The notes: generated by a model from the sequence alone, not told the origin. A stretch of 64,000 nt of DNA from Flavobacterium sp. YJ01 (GCF_029320955.1 NZ_CP119757.1:3782001-3846000); one strand, 5' to 3'; counted from the stretch's first letter, positions 18,062 through 27,759 are shown. Translations and numbers: made by a program.

Positions 18062-18781
18062 ATGAAAAAGTATTTTAAATATATCGCCCTAGTCATTGTC
18101 GGAACTGTAATTAGCTGCCGAGAAGAAGTTAAAAAGCCAAAAGTAAGTTATGATGTTTCGAATAAAGTAAGCATTACAAAAGCAGATTCATCGCAAATTG
18201 AAATCGCAGATTTGCCAATTCAAATGGAAGGAACGAATTATCTGATTCATCCAGTCGGAGATTTAAGGGTTTATGAAAGAGGTACGAAAGCACGTTACGG
18301 ATCATCTAGTGTAAACGATGTAAGTTTTACAATTTCTAATTTGGGTGAATACGAAATAACAGGCTATTTGCAGAATCTAAAGTTTCAAGCTGTCGATTCA
18401 GATTCTATTCGTGCTTTGTCTGATAAACCAATTTTGATTTTAACGGCAACTTATTTAAAACCTGTAGCAGATAAAACACAGAATAAAGTTATGGTTTATA
18501 CTTTAACGGATTCTGATACTAATAAAGATGGAAAAATCGATACTAGCGATATCAAGACTTTATATCTAAGTGATATCAGCGGAGAAAACTTCACCAAAGT
18601 TTCAGCCGATTTAGAAGAATTGGTAGATTGGAGTTTAGTCGAATCTAAAAATCGTTTGTATTTTAGAACTATTGAAGATACCAATCAAAACGGTCAATTT
18701 GATAAAAACGACGTGCTTCACTACAATTATATTGACTTAGCTTCTAAAAAATGGGAGGTTAAAGCTTATAAACCTATTTAA
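18062..18781 (+). CDS. Predicted lipoprotein of unknown function
   Basis: A 239-residue protein with lipobox VGTVISC after a short hydrophobic stretch (MKKYFKYIALVIVGTVISC), so it is probably outer-membrane anchored. The C-terminal half has two calcium-binding-like acidic segments, DSDTNKDGKIDTSDIKTLYL and DTNQNGQFDKNDVLHYNYID, which look like EF-hand/dockerin-type Asx-rich loops. I do not recognise the family. It follows the receptor gene by 86 bp and may be independent. Confidence 0.8.
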   Translation: MKKYFKYIALVIVGTVISCREEVKKPKVSYDVSNKVSITKADSSQIEIADLPIQMEGTNYLIHPVGDLRVYERGTKARYGSSSVNDVSFTISNLGEYEITGYLQNLKFQAVDSDSIRALSDKPILILTATYLKPVADKTQNKVMVYTLTDSDTNKDGKIDTSDIKTLYLSDISGENFTKVSADLEELVDWSLVESKNRLYFRTIEDTNQNGQFDKNDVLHYNYIDLASKKWEVKAYKPI

Positions 18782-18782
18782 A

Positions 18783-18954
18783 GGTGCTAAGGTTCTGAGA
18801 TGCTAAGTTTCTAAGTTTTAAAATCTTTACAATAATAAAAGCCGTTTAAAAATATTTTTAAACGGCTTTGTTTTTTTTATCAAGAATATAAAAATCCTTT
18901 TTAATCTGTGGCTAAAAAAAACTTAGAATCTTAGCATCTTAGCAACTCAGAAGC
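18783..18954. repeat. Long inverted repeat 'tgctaag' flanking a terminator
   Basis: Arms of 37 nt at 18783-18819 and 18918-18954 match in inverse orientation (about 29 of 37). Each contains reiterated tgctaag-like units. Between them lie the terminator at 18839-18868 and a string, tttttaatctgtggc, also found in the 27.2 kb repeat. Confidence 0.6.
18839..18875. terminator. Hairpin terminator
   Basis: A perfect 15-bp palindrome aagccgtttaaaaat / reverse complement followed by a T-tract. It lies between the lipoprotein gene and the convergent DUF2971 gene. Confidence 0.85.
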
Positions 18955-18955
18955 T

Positions 18956-19657
18956 TTAAATCAATATGTCACTTTCTAAATCTGATTTTTCGATTTCAAA
19001 ACCAAAATCTAAGCGTTCAACCAACTCAATAACGAGTTTTTTATACCAGTTTTCAGATTTGGGATGAATGTATATTTTTTCAATTAATTGATTGATGTCT
19101 ACATTAATTTTTAGTCCGTCGTTTAATTTGATATCACTTTTAGAAGTGTCGGTAAGAATGCGCACTTCACGCTCGTATTGAAAGCTTTTCCTTTTGAATA
19201 GAAAGGGAAAGAATAAGTCATCAAACGGAATGTATTCTTTTCTGTAATCAATGTAATTTACTTCGCCAATATACTGATCGAAATTATTTTCAGGTTTTAA
19301 AGCTTTCTGCAATCTTCCAATTGTAGACTGAATGGCAAGACCTTCGCTGTTTTGAGTAAAAATCTGCCACATGGCAAACGATTCGTATTCGTTAATGTGC
19401 CAGCTGCTGATGGCTACTTGCTCGCGTTGTGTTTTATAGTGTCTTAAGAAATCTGGATTGTCAATAGCTAACTTTTTGATTTCTTCGTAAGTAGGTTCGC
19501 TAAATGTGCCTTCGTATTGATCTTCAAATTTATCTGAACGGGACATAAATAGTTTCTTAGAAAGCAACAAATCCAGAAATTTAGATAAGTCAAGGTATTT
19601 CCAAACTATGGTGTTAGGATCTTCAGGTAATGTAATGTTAGGGTTGTTAAGATACAT
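18956..19657 (-). CDS. DUF2971 domain-containing protein
   Basis: A 233-residue cytoplasmic protein of the DUF2971 family. Characteristic segments are VWKYLDLSKFLDLLLSKKLF, SRSDKFEDQYEGTF, ISSWHINEYESFAMWQIFT, EGLAIQSTIGRL and FQYEREVRILTD. The function is not established. Members are scattered across accessory genome regions, and the conserved SWH, W and E residues suggest an enzyme. It is a single-gene unit with its own spacer on both sides. Confidence 0.87.
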   Translation of the reverse strand: MYLNNPNITLPEDPNTIVWKYLDLSKFLDLLLSKKLFMSRSDKFEDQYEGTFSEPTYEEIKKLAIDNPDFLRHYKTQREQVAISSWHINEYESFAMWQIFTQNSEGLAIQSTIGRLQKALKPENNFDQYIGEVNYIDYRKEYIPFDDLFFPFLFKRKSFQYEREVRILTDTSKSDIKLNDGLKINVDINQLIEKIYIHPKSENWYKKLVIELVERLDFGFEIEKSDLESDILI

Positions 19658-19782
19658 TTGGAGAGAATTAAATGATTATCCTTTAACTCACCTAAAGTTA
19701 TAAAAATAAACACAGATTAAAGAAATTAAACTGAGTTTTAATATTTCCTTAATCTGTGTAAAGTAAAATTTAAATTGATTTT

Positions 19783-21612
19783 TTACGATTCTAAAGACTG
19801 CATCGTTACCAATTTATTGTAAGTTCCGTTTTTTACAATTAATTCTTCATGAGTTCCTTGCTCAACAATTTTTCCTTTTTGCATTACCACAATCAAATCT
19901 GCTTTTTGGATAGTCGAAAGTCGGTGAGCAATTACAATTGAAGTTCTATTTTGCATCATGTTTTCAAGTGCAACCTGAACAAATTTTTCGCTTTCTGTGT
20001 CCAATGCCGAAGTTGCTTCGTCTAAAATCATAATCGGTGGGTTTTTCAGTACTGCACGAGCAATTGATAAACGTTGTTTTTGTCCACCAGAAATTTTGCT
20101 TCCGCTGTCTCCGATATTAGTGTAAATTCCTTTTGGCAGATCTTTTACAAAATCGTAAGCGTTGGCAATTTTAAGCGCTTCGATAATTTCGTCATCGGTT
20201 GCGTCAAGTTTTCCTAATGCAACATTTGCCTTAATGGTATCGTTAAACAAAATAATATCCTGTGTAACCAACGCCATTAAATCTCTAAGCGAGTGCAAAG
20301 TCAAGTCTTTAATGTTAATTCCATCAATAGAAATTATTCCTTCATTTACATCGTAAAAACGAGTTAATAAATTTGCAATTGTACTTTTTCCGCTTCCAGA
20401 TTGTCCAACCAAAGCAACAGTTTGTCCTTTTTTAATTTGAAGAGAAAAATCTTTTAGAACGCTAGTTTCTTCATATTTAAAGGTGATATTTTGAATATTG
20501 ATTTCGCTGTCAAAAGAAGTTTTTTCAATCGCATTTTCTTTATTTGTGATTGTGTTTTCTTGTTCTAAAACTTCTAAAACACGTTCTGCCGCAGCGTTAC
20601 CTCTTTTTACTCCGTAAGAAGCTTTAGAAATTGCTTTTGCAGGAGTTAAGATATTGTAAGCTAAAGACATATATCCGATGAAAGATGCTGGGTCCAGTGA
20701 TTTATCAATTAAAACCATTTGTCCTCCAAACCACAATAAAACAGTAATAACCAAAATCCCCATAAACTCGCTTGCTGGAGATGCGAGGTTCTGTCTGTTT
20801 CCGATATTGTTAGATAATTTGAAGAATCGTTCTGTAGAGTTTTGAAAAACACTATTAAAATAGTTTTCAGAATTATATCCTTTAACCACTTTTAATCCGC
20901 CAATTGTTTCTTCAATTGTAGATAAAAAAGTTCCTTGTTCTTGTTGCGCTTTAGTGGATTGTTTTTTTAACTGTTTTCCAATTAAAGAAATTAAATAACC
21001 TGAAATAGGAATAAAAATAAAAACAAAAATAGTCAGTTTAACACTGATGTAAAGCATTGCACAAACCGTAAAAATTATGGTTAATGGCTCTTTTACGATA
21101 AGTTCCAGAATAGCTAGAAAAGAAGTTTGAACTTCGTTAATGTCTCCAGATATTCTTGAAATAACGTCACCTTTTCTTTTTTCAGAATAAAATGCCAAAG
21201 GAAGTTCAAGCGTTTTCTTGTACATCGCATTTCGCATATCTCTTAAGATTCCATTTCGTAAGAAATTGATAAAAAACATTGCAAGATAATCGCATAAATT
21301 TTTCAATAAAAAGATGGTAATAATACCAGCGACCATTATGCCAAGAGTATGTCCTGATCCGTATGTGTCGGTTGTAGTTGTGATAAAATAGCTTAAAGAA
21401 TTTTGTGCATATGTTTGGATTTCGCTAATTCCAGTATATACGGGCTTTATAGTATTTCTTTTAGCTTGATCAAATAAAACTTGAATCATTGGAATTAATG
21501 ATACAAAAGAAAGTGTGCTAAAAAGTGCATACAGAACATTAAAGAAAATGTTTAAGAATGCGTATTTTTTATATGGATATATAAAAGGAACTATTTTTTT
21601 AAAATTACTCAT
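19783..21612 (-). CDS. MsbA-like ABC exporter (permease-ATPase fusion)
   Basis: A 609-residue half-transporter that forms a homodimer. The N-terminal six-TM domain covers about 1-325. The nucleotide-binding domain has Walker A GQSGSGKST, Q-loop VTQDIILFND, signature ISGGQKQRLSIARA, Walker B IMILDEATSALD and H-loop IVIAHRLS. Lipid A/lipid flippase activity (MsbA-like) is the commonest assignment for this family in Bacteroidota, but drug or peptide export cannot be excluded. It is followed on the same strand by nothing close; the spacer to the DUF2971 gene is about 125 bp. Confidence 0.92.
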   Translation of the reverse strand: MSNFKKIVPFIYPYKKYAFLNIFFNVLYALFSTLSFVSLIPMIQVLFDQAKRNTIKPVYTGISEIQTYAQNSLSYFITTTTDTYGSGHTLGIMVAGIITIFLLKNLCDYLAMFFINFLRNGILRDMRNAMYKKTLELPLAFYSEKRKGDVISRISGDINEVQTSFLAILELIVKEPLTIIFTVCAMLYISVKLTIFVFIFIPISGYLISLIGKQLKKQSTKAQQEQGTFLSTIEETIGGLKVVKGYNSENYFNSVFQNSTERFFKLSNNIGNRQNLASPASEFMGILVITVLLWFGGQMVLIDKSLDPASFIGYMSLAYNILTPAKAISKASYGVKRGNAAAERVLEVLEQENTITNKENAIEKTSFDSEINIQNITFKYEETSVLKDFSLQIKKGQTVALVGQSGSGKSTIANLLTRFYDVNEGIISIDGINIKDLTLHSLRDLMALVTQDIILFNDTIKANVALGKLDATDDEIIEALKIANAYDFVKDLPKGIYTNIGDSGSKISGGQKQRLSIARAVLKNPPIMILDEATSALDTESEKFVQVALENMMQNRTSIVIAHRLSTIQKADLIVVMQKGKIVEQGTHEELIVKNGTYNKLVTMQSLES

Positions 21613-21747
21613 TTATTTTTTTGATGTTGTTTTCTTTTTGTTTTGATGGCTTTTCTAATATTTAACTATTTGATAAAGCAATTTTCAATGCACAAAATTA
21701 ATCCAATTGAGGACTTTTCAATTTCTTTTTGCTTTTTTTTATAAAAA

Positions 21748-21788
21748 AAAACTCTGACTTGCATTTCAAGAATGTAAATCAGAGTTTA
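21748..21788 (-). terminator. Hairpin terminator after the phosphohexomutase gene
   Basis: Stem aaactctgacttgcattt / aatgtaaatcagagttt with two mismatches and a 4-nt loop, followed by T on the minus strand. Confidence 0.75.
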
Positions 21789-21847
21789 TTATAAATTAAT
21801 TTTTCAGTCCTCACAAACAATATTGTGATTGAAAATATGTTGAAGAT

Positions 21848-23575
21848 TTAATTCAATTGCATGTCTGCAATAATATTCTTGATTTTATCATCTAAGAATT
21901 TTTCTGCTTCGTCAAACTCTGAAACAGATTCTATCGCTGCATTTACGCTGATATAGAATTTGATTTTTGGTTCAGTTCCGCTAGGTCTTGCACAAATTTT
22001 AGATCCGTCTTCAGTGTAATAAATCAAAACGTTGGATTTTGGAATATCCATTGAAGTTTCTTCATTCGTTAATAAGTTCAAAGCTTTAGATGATTGATAA
22101 TCTTCAACCATAATAACTCTTTGCCCATTAATTTCTTTCAAAGGATTTTCGCGTAAATTAATCATCATCTGATTGATTTCTTCTAAACCTTCCATTCCTT
22201 TTTTAGTTAAAGAAACTAAGAATTCTTTATAGAAACCATTTTCAACATAAAGTTGCAAAAGTTCTTTGTAAACTGAGCTTCCGGCAGCTTTTGCCTGTGC
22301 AGCAACTTCGCATATTAATAGAGTAGCGGCAACAGCATCTTTATCTCTAACGGCATCACCAACCATAAAACCGAAACTTTCTTCACCGCCACCGATAAAT
22401 TCAAGTTCAGGGAAATCTACGATCATTTTAGCAATCCATTTAAAACCTGTCAATCCAACTTTACATTCAACGCCATAATTTGATGCTAATTCCATCATCA
22501 TTGGAGTAGAAACAATTGTTGAACCTACGAATTGTTTTCCGTTAATTTTACCCGCTTTTTTCCATTGTTTCAATAAGAAAGAGGTCATTAAAACCATAGT
22601 TTGGTTTCCGTTTAGCAAAATCATTTTGCCGTCGTTGTTACGAACAGCAACTCCTAAACGGTCGCAATCAGGATCTGTACCTACTACGATATCAGAATCT
22701 GTTTTGTCAGCCAAAGCCAAAGCCATTGTTAAAGCTTCTGGTTCTTCTGGATTTGGAGATTTTACAGTCGGGAAATTTCCGTCTGGAACAGCTTGTTCAG
22801 GAACAATGTGAACATTTTTGTAACCAGCTTGCGATAGTACGTCTGGAATTGATTTTATCGAAGTTCCGTGCAATGAAGTAAAAACAATTTGAAGATTGTC
22901 TTTAGCTTCAGCAGGAGTATTAAAACTTGCGTTTTCGATTGAAGATTTTACAAATTCTTTGTCAATTTCGGTATCAATATATTGAATTAAACTTTCGTTA
23001 GCATTGAATTTGATTTTGTCGTAGCCTAAACTTTCGATTACATTAACAATTTCTTTGTCTTGAGGAGGAACAATTTGGCCTCCGTCTTGCCAATATACTT
23101 TGTATCCGTTGTATTCTGGCGGATTGTGAGATGCGGTTAAAACAATTCCGCATTGGCATTTTAGATATTTAAGCGCAAAAGATAATTCTGGAGTTGGTCT
23201 TAAGTCTGAAAACAAATAAACCTGAATTCCGTTTGCAGAGAAAACATCAGCAACAGTTTTTGCTAATGTGTTGCTGTTATGACGGCAATCGTAAGCGATA
23301 ACTACTTTTAAAGGTTCATTTGGAAAAACTTTATGCAAGTAATCTGATAACCCTTGAGTGTTTTTTCCAAGTGTGTATTTGTTGATTCTATTGTTTCCTA
23401 CGCCCATAACGCCACGCATACCGCCAGTACCAAACTCTAGGTTTTTGTAAAAACTTTCTTCAAGTTCTTTCGGTGAAGTGGTCATTAATTCTTTTACTGC
23501 TGCCTGCGTTTCTTGATCAAACGTAGGAGTCAGCCATTCATTTACTGCGTTTAAAATATTAGGTGCAATGTTCAT
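21848..23575 (-). CDS. Phosphoglucomutase/phosphomannomutase family protein
   Basis: An alpha-D-phosphohexomutase (575 residues) that interconverts hexose 1- and 6-phosphates. The catalytic phosphoserine loop reads [18 protein letters not shown], the metal-binding loop [10 protein letters not shown], the sugar-specificity loop GGEESFGFM and the phosphate-binding loop [15 protein letters not shown]. At this length it is the PMM/PGM2-like subfamily (phospho-sugar mutase) rather than GlmM. The gene lies upstream of an ABC exporter and downstream of a glycosyltransferase gene, consistent with sugar-nucleotide supply for glycans. The substrate (glucose, mannose or deoxyribose phosphate) is undetermined. 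Confidence 0.94.
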   Translation of the reverse strand: MNIAPNILNAVNEWLTPTFDQETQAAVKELMTTSPKELEESFYKNLEFGTGGMRGVMGVGNNRINKYTLGKNTQGLSDYLHKVFPNEPLKVVIAYDCRHNSNTLAKTVADVFSANGIQVYLFSDLRPTPELSFALKYLKCQCGIVLTASHNPPEYNGYKVYWQDGGQIVPPQDKEIVNVIESLGYDKIKFNANESLIQYIDTEIDKEFVKSSIENASFNTPAEAKDNLQIVFTSLHGTSIKSIPDVLSQAGYKNVHIVPEQAVPDGNFPTVKSPNPEEPEALTMALALADKTDSDIVVGTDPDCDRLGVAVRNNDGKMILLNGNQTMVLMTSFLLKQWKKAGKINGKQFVGSTIVSTPMMMELASNYGVECKVGLTGFKWIAKMIVDFPELEFIGGGEESFGFMVGDAVRDKDAVAATLLICEVAAQAKAAGSSVYKELLQLYVENGFYKEFLVSLTKKGMEGLEEINQMMINLRENPLKEINGQRVIMVEDYQSSKALNLLTNEETSMDIPKSNVLIYYTEDGSKICARPSGTEPKIKFYISVNAAIESVSEFDEAEKFLDDKIKNIIADMQLN

Positions 23576-23661
23576 GTAAATTTTCTTTTATATTTTAAAT
23601 AAAGATAGTTTTTCTTCAAAAGTTAATCTGATCCAAAAAGATTTTTTTTTCCTGATTTGTA

Positions 23662-24618
23662 TCAAAAATTCACTTCACGTGCTACTTTATATCTTTCTTC
23701 GTTGTTCTTCGTTCTTAAAATAATCTCGCCTAAAAATCCAGCTAAGAAAAGCTGAGTTCCTAAAATCATTGTTGTTAAAGCGATATAAAACCACGGATTA
23801 TTTGTAACCAAAGTATATTTCATTCCATTATACATATGGTATAATTTTGAAACTCCAATGTATCCGGCAGATAGAAATCCGATAATAAACATGATAGAAC
23901 CCATTGCTCCAAATAAGTGCATAGGTCTTTTTCCGAATCGTGATAAAAACCAAATGGTAATTAAATCCAGAAAACCGTTTATAAAACGTTCCATTCCGAA
24001 TTTAGTTTCGCCGTATTTTCTAGCTTGGTGAATAACTACTTTTTCGCCAATTTTTCCGAATCCCGCATTTTTAGCCAAAACAGGAATGTATCGGTGCATT
24101 TCGCCAGAAACTTCAATGTTTTTTACCACAACATTTTTGTAAGCTTTTAATCCGCAATTAAAATCATTTAATTCAACACCAGAAGTTTTTCTAGCTGCCC
24201 AATTAAACAATTTTGAAGGAAGATTTTTTGCTACAACAGAATCATAACGTTTCTTTTTCCATCCAGAAACCAAATCGTATTTCTGTGCGGTAATCATTTC
24301 GTATAATTCTGGAATTTCATCTGGACTGTCTTGCAAATCGGCATCCATTGTGATAATGACATCACCTTTTGCTTTTGCAAAACCAGCATGCAGGGCTTGA
24401 GATTTTCCGAAGTTTTTCATGAAACGAATGCCTTTTACATTCGGATTTTCGTTAGAAAAACCTTCAATAATCTGCCAAGAATTATCTGTACTACCATCAT
24501 CTACAAAAATGATTTCATAAGAGTAATTGTTAGATTGCATCACTTTAATAATCCATGTATAGAGTTCTTTAAGTGATTCCTCCTCGTTTAGAAGCGGTAT
24601 AAGTATAGATAAATTCAT
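23662..24618 (-). CDS. Glycosyltransferase family 2, polyprenyl-phosphate sugar transferase type
   Basis: A 318-residue GT2 enzyme similar to the DPM1/GtrB/ArnC group, which attaches sugars to undecaprenyl phosphate at the membrane. The N-terminus MNLSILIPLLNEEESLKEL leads to the nucleotide-binding DDGSTDNSW and metal-binding TMDADLQDSPDEIPELY. Two C-terminal hydrophobic segments (GAMGSIMFIIGFLSAGYIGV and ALTTMILGTQLFLAGFLGEI) form the GtrB-like membrane anchor. The stop of the upstream DUF4199 gene is only about 26 bp away, so the two are probably co-transcribed. Confidence 0.92.
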   Translation of the reverse strand: MNLSILIPLLNEEESLKELYTWIIKVMQSNNYSYEIIFVDDGSTDNSWQIIEGFSNENPNVKGIRFMKNFGKSQALHAGFAKAKGDVIITMDADLQDSPDEIPELYEMITAQKYDLVSGWKKKRYDSVVAKNLPSKLFNWAARKTSGVELNDFNCGLKAYKNVVVKNIEVSGEMHRYIPVLAKNAGFGKIGEKVVIHQARKYGETKFGMERFINGFLDLITIWFLSRFGKRPMHLFGAMGSIMFIIGFLSAGYIGVSKLYHMYNGMKYTLVTNNPWFYIALTTMILGTQLFLAGFLGEIILRTKNNEERYKVAREVNF

Positions 24619-24644
24619 TTATATTTTGTTGTAGACTTTTTTTA

Positions 24645-25178
24645 TTAAGGTTTCTCGTTTTTAACGATTGCTCCTATTATTAAGGAGTATATTAAACCGA
24701 TTAATGCATACATAACAATGGTTACAGGAAATACGATAAAAGGATTCATGAATTTCTTAACCATGCCAAGCCCCATTTCTAATTCCTTTGCAGTCATCTG
24801 TGGGTTTTTTGCAATCATTTCGCTTTTTGTTATATCAAGCATTTCATTTACGAAATCAGGAAATATCAAATTAAAAATAACATTGAAAGCTGCGTAAATT
24901 AAAGCAGCCAATACTGTTATGGAAACCCCTGTTTTTAGACATTCTGAAAGAGAAATAAAGCCATTGTTAATCTTCTTTTTATATTGATTACAACCTAAAA
25001 AGATAAATATAATAGGCAGAATTAGATAATTTGCCAAATTGACAATTATTCCAAAACTTGAATTAACTAGAGATTTCATGCCAATTACATACATAACGAC
25101 AAATTCTAGAATCATTATAACACCGAATAAAACACCGTAAGGGGTACCTGACTTTGCAGGAGATAATTTTACATCCAT
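24645..25178 (-). CDS. DUF4199 membrane protein
   Basis: A 177-residue integral membrane protein with four predicted helices (about 15-35, 40-60, 75-100 and 140-170), the Bacteroidota-specific DUF4199 architecture. No catalytic motif is visible. It typically sits next to a DPM1-like glycosyltransferase, as here, which suggests a role in the same membrane glycan step; that is inference from context. Confidence 0.87.
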   Translation of the reverse strand: MDVKLSPAKSGTPYGVLFGVIMILEFVVMYVIGMKSLVNSSFGIIVNLANYLILPIIFIFLGCNQYKKKINNGFISLSECLKTGVSITVLAALIYAAFNVIFNLIFPDFVNEMLDITKSEMIAKNPQMTAKELEMGLGMVKKFMNPFIVFPVTIVMYALIGLIYSLIIGAIVKNEKP

Positions 25179-25276
25179 AAAGTTATATTTAATTAGTTCA
25201 CAAATATAGTAATTCCCTGTATAATCGGATATAAAAAAAGCTTTTCGAAATAAACTAAAAAAAAGTAGGCTAACTG

Positions 25277-25306
25277 TTTGTTTATTAAAAAAGAATTGTA
25301 AATTTG
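25277..25306 (+). promoter_or_regulatory. Promoter of the L31 gene
   Basis: TTTG at 25277-25280, 18-bp spacer, then TAAATTTG at 25299-25306, a good match to the Bacteroidota -33/-7 pattern. The distance to the ATG (116 bp) leaves a long 5' leader, in which ribosomal protein autoregulation would be possible. Confidence 0.7.
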
Positions 25307-25422
25307 CACACTCAAAAATAATTAAATTTTAAACAAAAAAGAGCATTATTTGTTTATACCTTTTTCTAACCATGAAAAAGCTTCAAAATGAAAATGCTTC
25401 AAACAATAAATAAAAAGAAAAG

Positions 25423-25677
25423 ATGAAAAAAGGAGTTCACCCAGAAAATTACAGATTAGTTGCATTTAAAGACATGTCTAATGATGACGTTTTTATCACT
25501 AAATCTACTGCAGATACAAAAGAAACAATTGAAGTTGACGGAGTTGAGTATCCAGTTGTAAAAATGGAGATTTCTAGAACATCTCACCCTTTTTATACTG
25601 GTAAATCTAAACTTATCGATACTGCAGGACGTATTGATAAATTCAAAACTAAATACGCTAAACACGCTAAAAAATAA
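25423..25677 (+). CDS. rpmE2: 50S ribosomal protein L31, type B
   Basis: An 84-residue protein: [20 protein letters not shown], then [39 protein letters not shown]. It has no cysteine, so it is the zinc-free (C-minus) paralogue. It is the sole form visible here; whether a zinc form exists elsewhere cannot be told. It is monocistronic, with a promoter and a terminator of its own. Confidence 0.97.
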   Translation: MKKGVHPENYRLVAFKDMSNDDVFITKSTADTKETIEVDGVEYPVVKMEISRTSHPFYTGKSKLIDTAGRIDKFKTKYAKHAKK

Positions 25678-25700
25678 TAGCTGTTTTTCTTTAAATACAA

Positions 25701-25730
25701 AAGCCTTCCAATTTGGAGGGCTTTTTTTAT
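25701..25730 (+). terminator. Terminator of the L31 gene
   Basis: Stem aagccttcca / tggagggctt with one G-U pair, followed by a T-tract. Confidence 0.85.
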
Positions 25731-25926
25731 GCGTCAATTTTATTGAAAAAAGGAAAGAGCCTGATTTTAAATATAGCTTGTGGTTTCAACTACGGTGAAC
25801 GTATGGCAAATATATCGCGTCCCCGGCAGTTAAAACAGTTGGCTATGTTTTCTTCTTGGAAGAGAAAATTGCGTTAATTTATGGTTATAAGAAAAAACAT
25901 ATTTTAATGTAACGCATAAATATTTG
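25731..25926. other. Intergenic spacer with no recognised feature
   Basis: About 200 bp between the L31 terminator and the promoter of the GlmU-like gene. I see no gene, tRNA or clear riboswitch here. A GC-richer patch near 25820-25835 (cgcgtccccggcag) is unlike the surrounding sequence but has no clear partner. Confidence 0.4.
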
Positions 25927-25934
25927 TAACTTTG
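25927..25934 (+). promoter_or_regulatory. -7 element TAACTTTG
   Basis: An exact TAnnTTTG match 44 bp upstream of the GlmU-like ATG. No clean -33 TTG at the usual distance. Confidence 0.5.
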
Positions 25935-25977
25935 GGGCAGGTAACCAAATCAATTTTTAATAAACACTCAAATATTT

Positions 25978-27153
25978 ATGAACTACATTCTTTTCGACGG
26001 TCCCGTTCGGAATGCTTTATTACCCTTTACTTTTACAAGGCCTGTGGCTGATATTTTGGTAGGAATTATGACTATTCGTCAAAAATGGGAAAGACGTTTA
26101 GGCTCTACGATTACGACTATCACCGAAGAATATTTGTCTGAAAAATTTCCGATGGTTGAAATGGAAGAAAATGTAATGATCAATGCAGCGTATTTGCCAA
26201 ATGATACTCTTGCAGAGATGGTTTCTAATCTGACAGAAAATCAAGCCATTTTTAAAGGTGAAGATGTAATCGCATTTTTTGCAAGCGAAAATCAGGAAGA
26301 AGTCGATTTTGATTCTTACGAAATTATTCATTACAACGACGACTGTATTACGATTGAACATACTTGGGATATTTTCTCAAAAAATGATGCGGCAATCCGT
26401 CAGGATTTTGCTTATTTGACTGAAGATAGAAAATCGCAGCCAATTCCTAAAAGTGTAAATGTAATTGCTCCTGAAAATATTTTTATCGAAGAAGGCGCAA
26501 AATTAGAGTTTGTAACTCTAAATGCATCAAACGGTCCTATATATATAGGTAAGAATACTGAAATTATGGAAGGAACTGTGATTCGCGGACCTTTTGCCTT
26601 GTGCGAAAATGCTATGGTAAAAATGTCGGCTAAGGTTTATGGCGCAACAACTGTCGGTCCTGGATCTCGAATTGGCGGTGAGGTAAAAAACTCAGTTCTT
26701 TTTGCTAATTCAAATAAAGGGCATGAAGGGTTTTTAGGTGATTCTGTTTTAGGTGAATGGTGTAATATTGGAGCAGATTCTAATAATTCGAACCTAAAAA
26801 ACAATTACGAAGAAGTTAAATTATGGAGCTATGAAACAGAAGGTTTTGCAAAAACAGGACTTCAGTTTTGTGGTTTAATGATGGGAGATCATAGTAAATG
26901 CGGAATCAATACAATGTTTAACACTGGAACCGTTGTTGGTGTAAGCGCTAATATTTTCGGTTCTGGATTTCCTAGAAATTTTGTTCCAAGTTTTTCTTGG
27001 GGCGGCGCTGCAGGTTTTACAACTTATGTAACCAAAAAAGCTTTTGAAACAGCAAGATTAGTTATGAGTCGAAGAAATATTGAATTCGATGCAACTGAGC
27101 AAGCTATTATGGAGCAAATTTTTGAAGAAACTAAAAAATGGAGAAAAGATTAA
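25978..27153 (+). CDS. GlmU-family protein (alternative bacteroidotal sugar nucleotidyltransferase/acetyltransferase)
   Basis: A 391-residue two-domain protein of the Bacteroidota-specific GlmU-like group. The N-terminal segment (MNYILFDGPVRNALLPFTFT, RPVADILVGIMTIRQKWE) resembles a degenerate nucleotidyltransferase domain. The C-terminal half is a left-handed beta-helix of hexapeptide repeats (IYIGKNTEIMEGTVIRGPFA, NAMVKMSAKVYGATTVGPGS, GDSVLGEWCNIGADSNNSN). It may supply UDP-GlcNAc in organisms without canonical GlmU, but the N-terminal pyrophosphorylase loop is not classical (no LAAGxGTRM), so catalysis of that step is uncertain. Confidence 0.88.
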   Translation: MNYILFDGPVRNALLPFTFTRPVADILVGIMTIRQKWERRLGSTITTITEEYLSEKFPMVEMEENVMINAAYLPNDTLAEMVSNLTENQAIFKGEDVIAFFASENQEEVDFDSYEIIHYNDDCITIEHTWDIFSKNDAAIRQDFAYLTEDRKSQPIPKSVNVIAPENIFIEEGAKLEFVTLNASNGPIYIGKNTEIMEGTVIRGPFALCENAMVKMSAKVYGATTVGPGSRIGGEVKNSVLFANSNKGHEGFLGDSVLGEWCNIGADSNNSNLKNNYEEVKLWSYETEGFAKTGLQFCGLMMGDHSKCGINTMFNTGTVVGVSANIFGSGFPRNFVPSFSWGGAAGFTTYVTKKAFETARLVMSRRNIEFDATEQAIMEQIFEETKKWRKD

Positions 27154-27191
27154 TTAGATAATTAGTCAATTTGAAAATTAGATAATTTTTC

Positions 27192-27230
27192 AAACCCGAC
27201 AGGTTTTAAAACCTGTCGGGTTTATTTTTT
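27192..27230. terminator. Strong palindromic terminator
   Basis: A perfect 32-nt palindrome (aaacccgacaggtttt and its reverse complement) followed by a T-rich tail. The ccgacaggtttt palindrome is a repeated terminator type in Flavobacterium genomes, from memory. Confidence 0.85.
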
Positions 27231-27232
27231 TT

Positions 27233-27310
27233 GCCACAGATTAAAAGGATTTTCGCAGATTGTTATTTTTAAGCCTTGAAAAAAATCTTTTTAATCCTTT
27301 AATCTGTGGC
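27233..27310. repeat. Inverted repeat 'gccacagattaaaagg'
   Basis: The left arm 27233-27253 and the right arm 27291-27310 are inverse copies with one deletion; outer ends gccacagatt / aatctgtggc. Partial copies of the arm sequence occur at 18890-18913 and (cacagattaaag...cttaatctgtg) at about 19712-19758. Confidence 0.65.
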
Positions 27311-27315
27311 TAATA

Positions 27316-27759
27316 TTATTTATCAATCTTAATAAAATCTTCTTTTAAGTTGAATTTCAATTCTAAACCGTTACTAAGTTTTGTCTCGTAACCTGAACTT
27401 TCAATTTCTATTTTGGTTACTTTTTCTTTTGGAAAATTTGTTTTTATGTAAGAAGCTATTTTCTTAGGAACAATAGATTTCGGAATTTTAGAATTTTTGC
27501 CGTCAACTTCCTTCCAGTTTCCTTTTTTGTCGAATTCAATTTCAAGCTGTTTGTCAAATTGCACTTTGTATTCTGTAGAAAGGATTTCTTTGTCTTGCAA
27601 TATATAACTTGGTTTTTTCGATCCAAAATGTGTTTTCAAAAAAGTTTGAGCATTTGCAGGTAAAGCTTCTTTTTTAATTACAGTTTTTTGAGCATTTGCC
27701 GAAAGTCCAAAGGCTAATCCTGCAAGTAAGCAAACGGTCAGTTTTAATTTCGTTCTCAT
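27316..27759 (-). CDS. PepSY-like domain protein (DUF2874)
   Basis: A 147-residue periplasmic or secreted protein: signal peptide MRTKLKLTVCLLAGLAFGLSA NA followed by two PepSY-like/BLIP-like repeats (LPANAQTFLKTHFGSKKPSY, EYKVQFDKQLEIEFDKKGNW; then IVPKKIASYIKTNFPKEKV, GLELKFNLKEDFIKIDK). Such proteins are of unknown role, perhaps inhibitors of proteases or of cell-wall enzymes. It is monocistronic and convergent with the GlmU-like gene. Confidence 0.85.
   Translation of the reverse strand: MRTKLKLTVCLLAGLAFGLSANAQKTVIKKEALPANAQTFLKTHFGSKKPSYILQDKEILSTEYKVQFDKQLEIEFDKKGNWKEVDGKNSKIPKSIVPKKIASYIKTNFPKEKVTKIEIESSGYETKLSNGLELKFNLKEDFIKIDK

Noticed and set aside
18956..19657. DUF2971 gene as a phage-defence system
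   Set aside because: It is a lone gene between ordinary housekeeping genes with no partner, repeats or mobility genes; function unknown rather than defence.
25731..25926. Possible riboswitch or small RNA in the L31-GlmU spacer
   Set aside because: No conserved core, no extended stem and no terminator hairpin; only a GC-richer patch.
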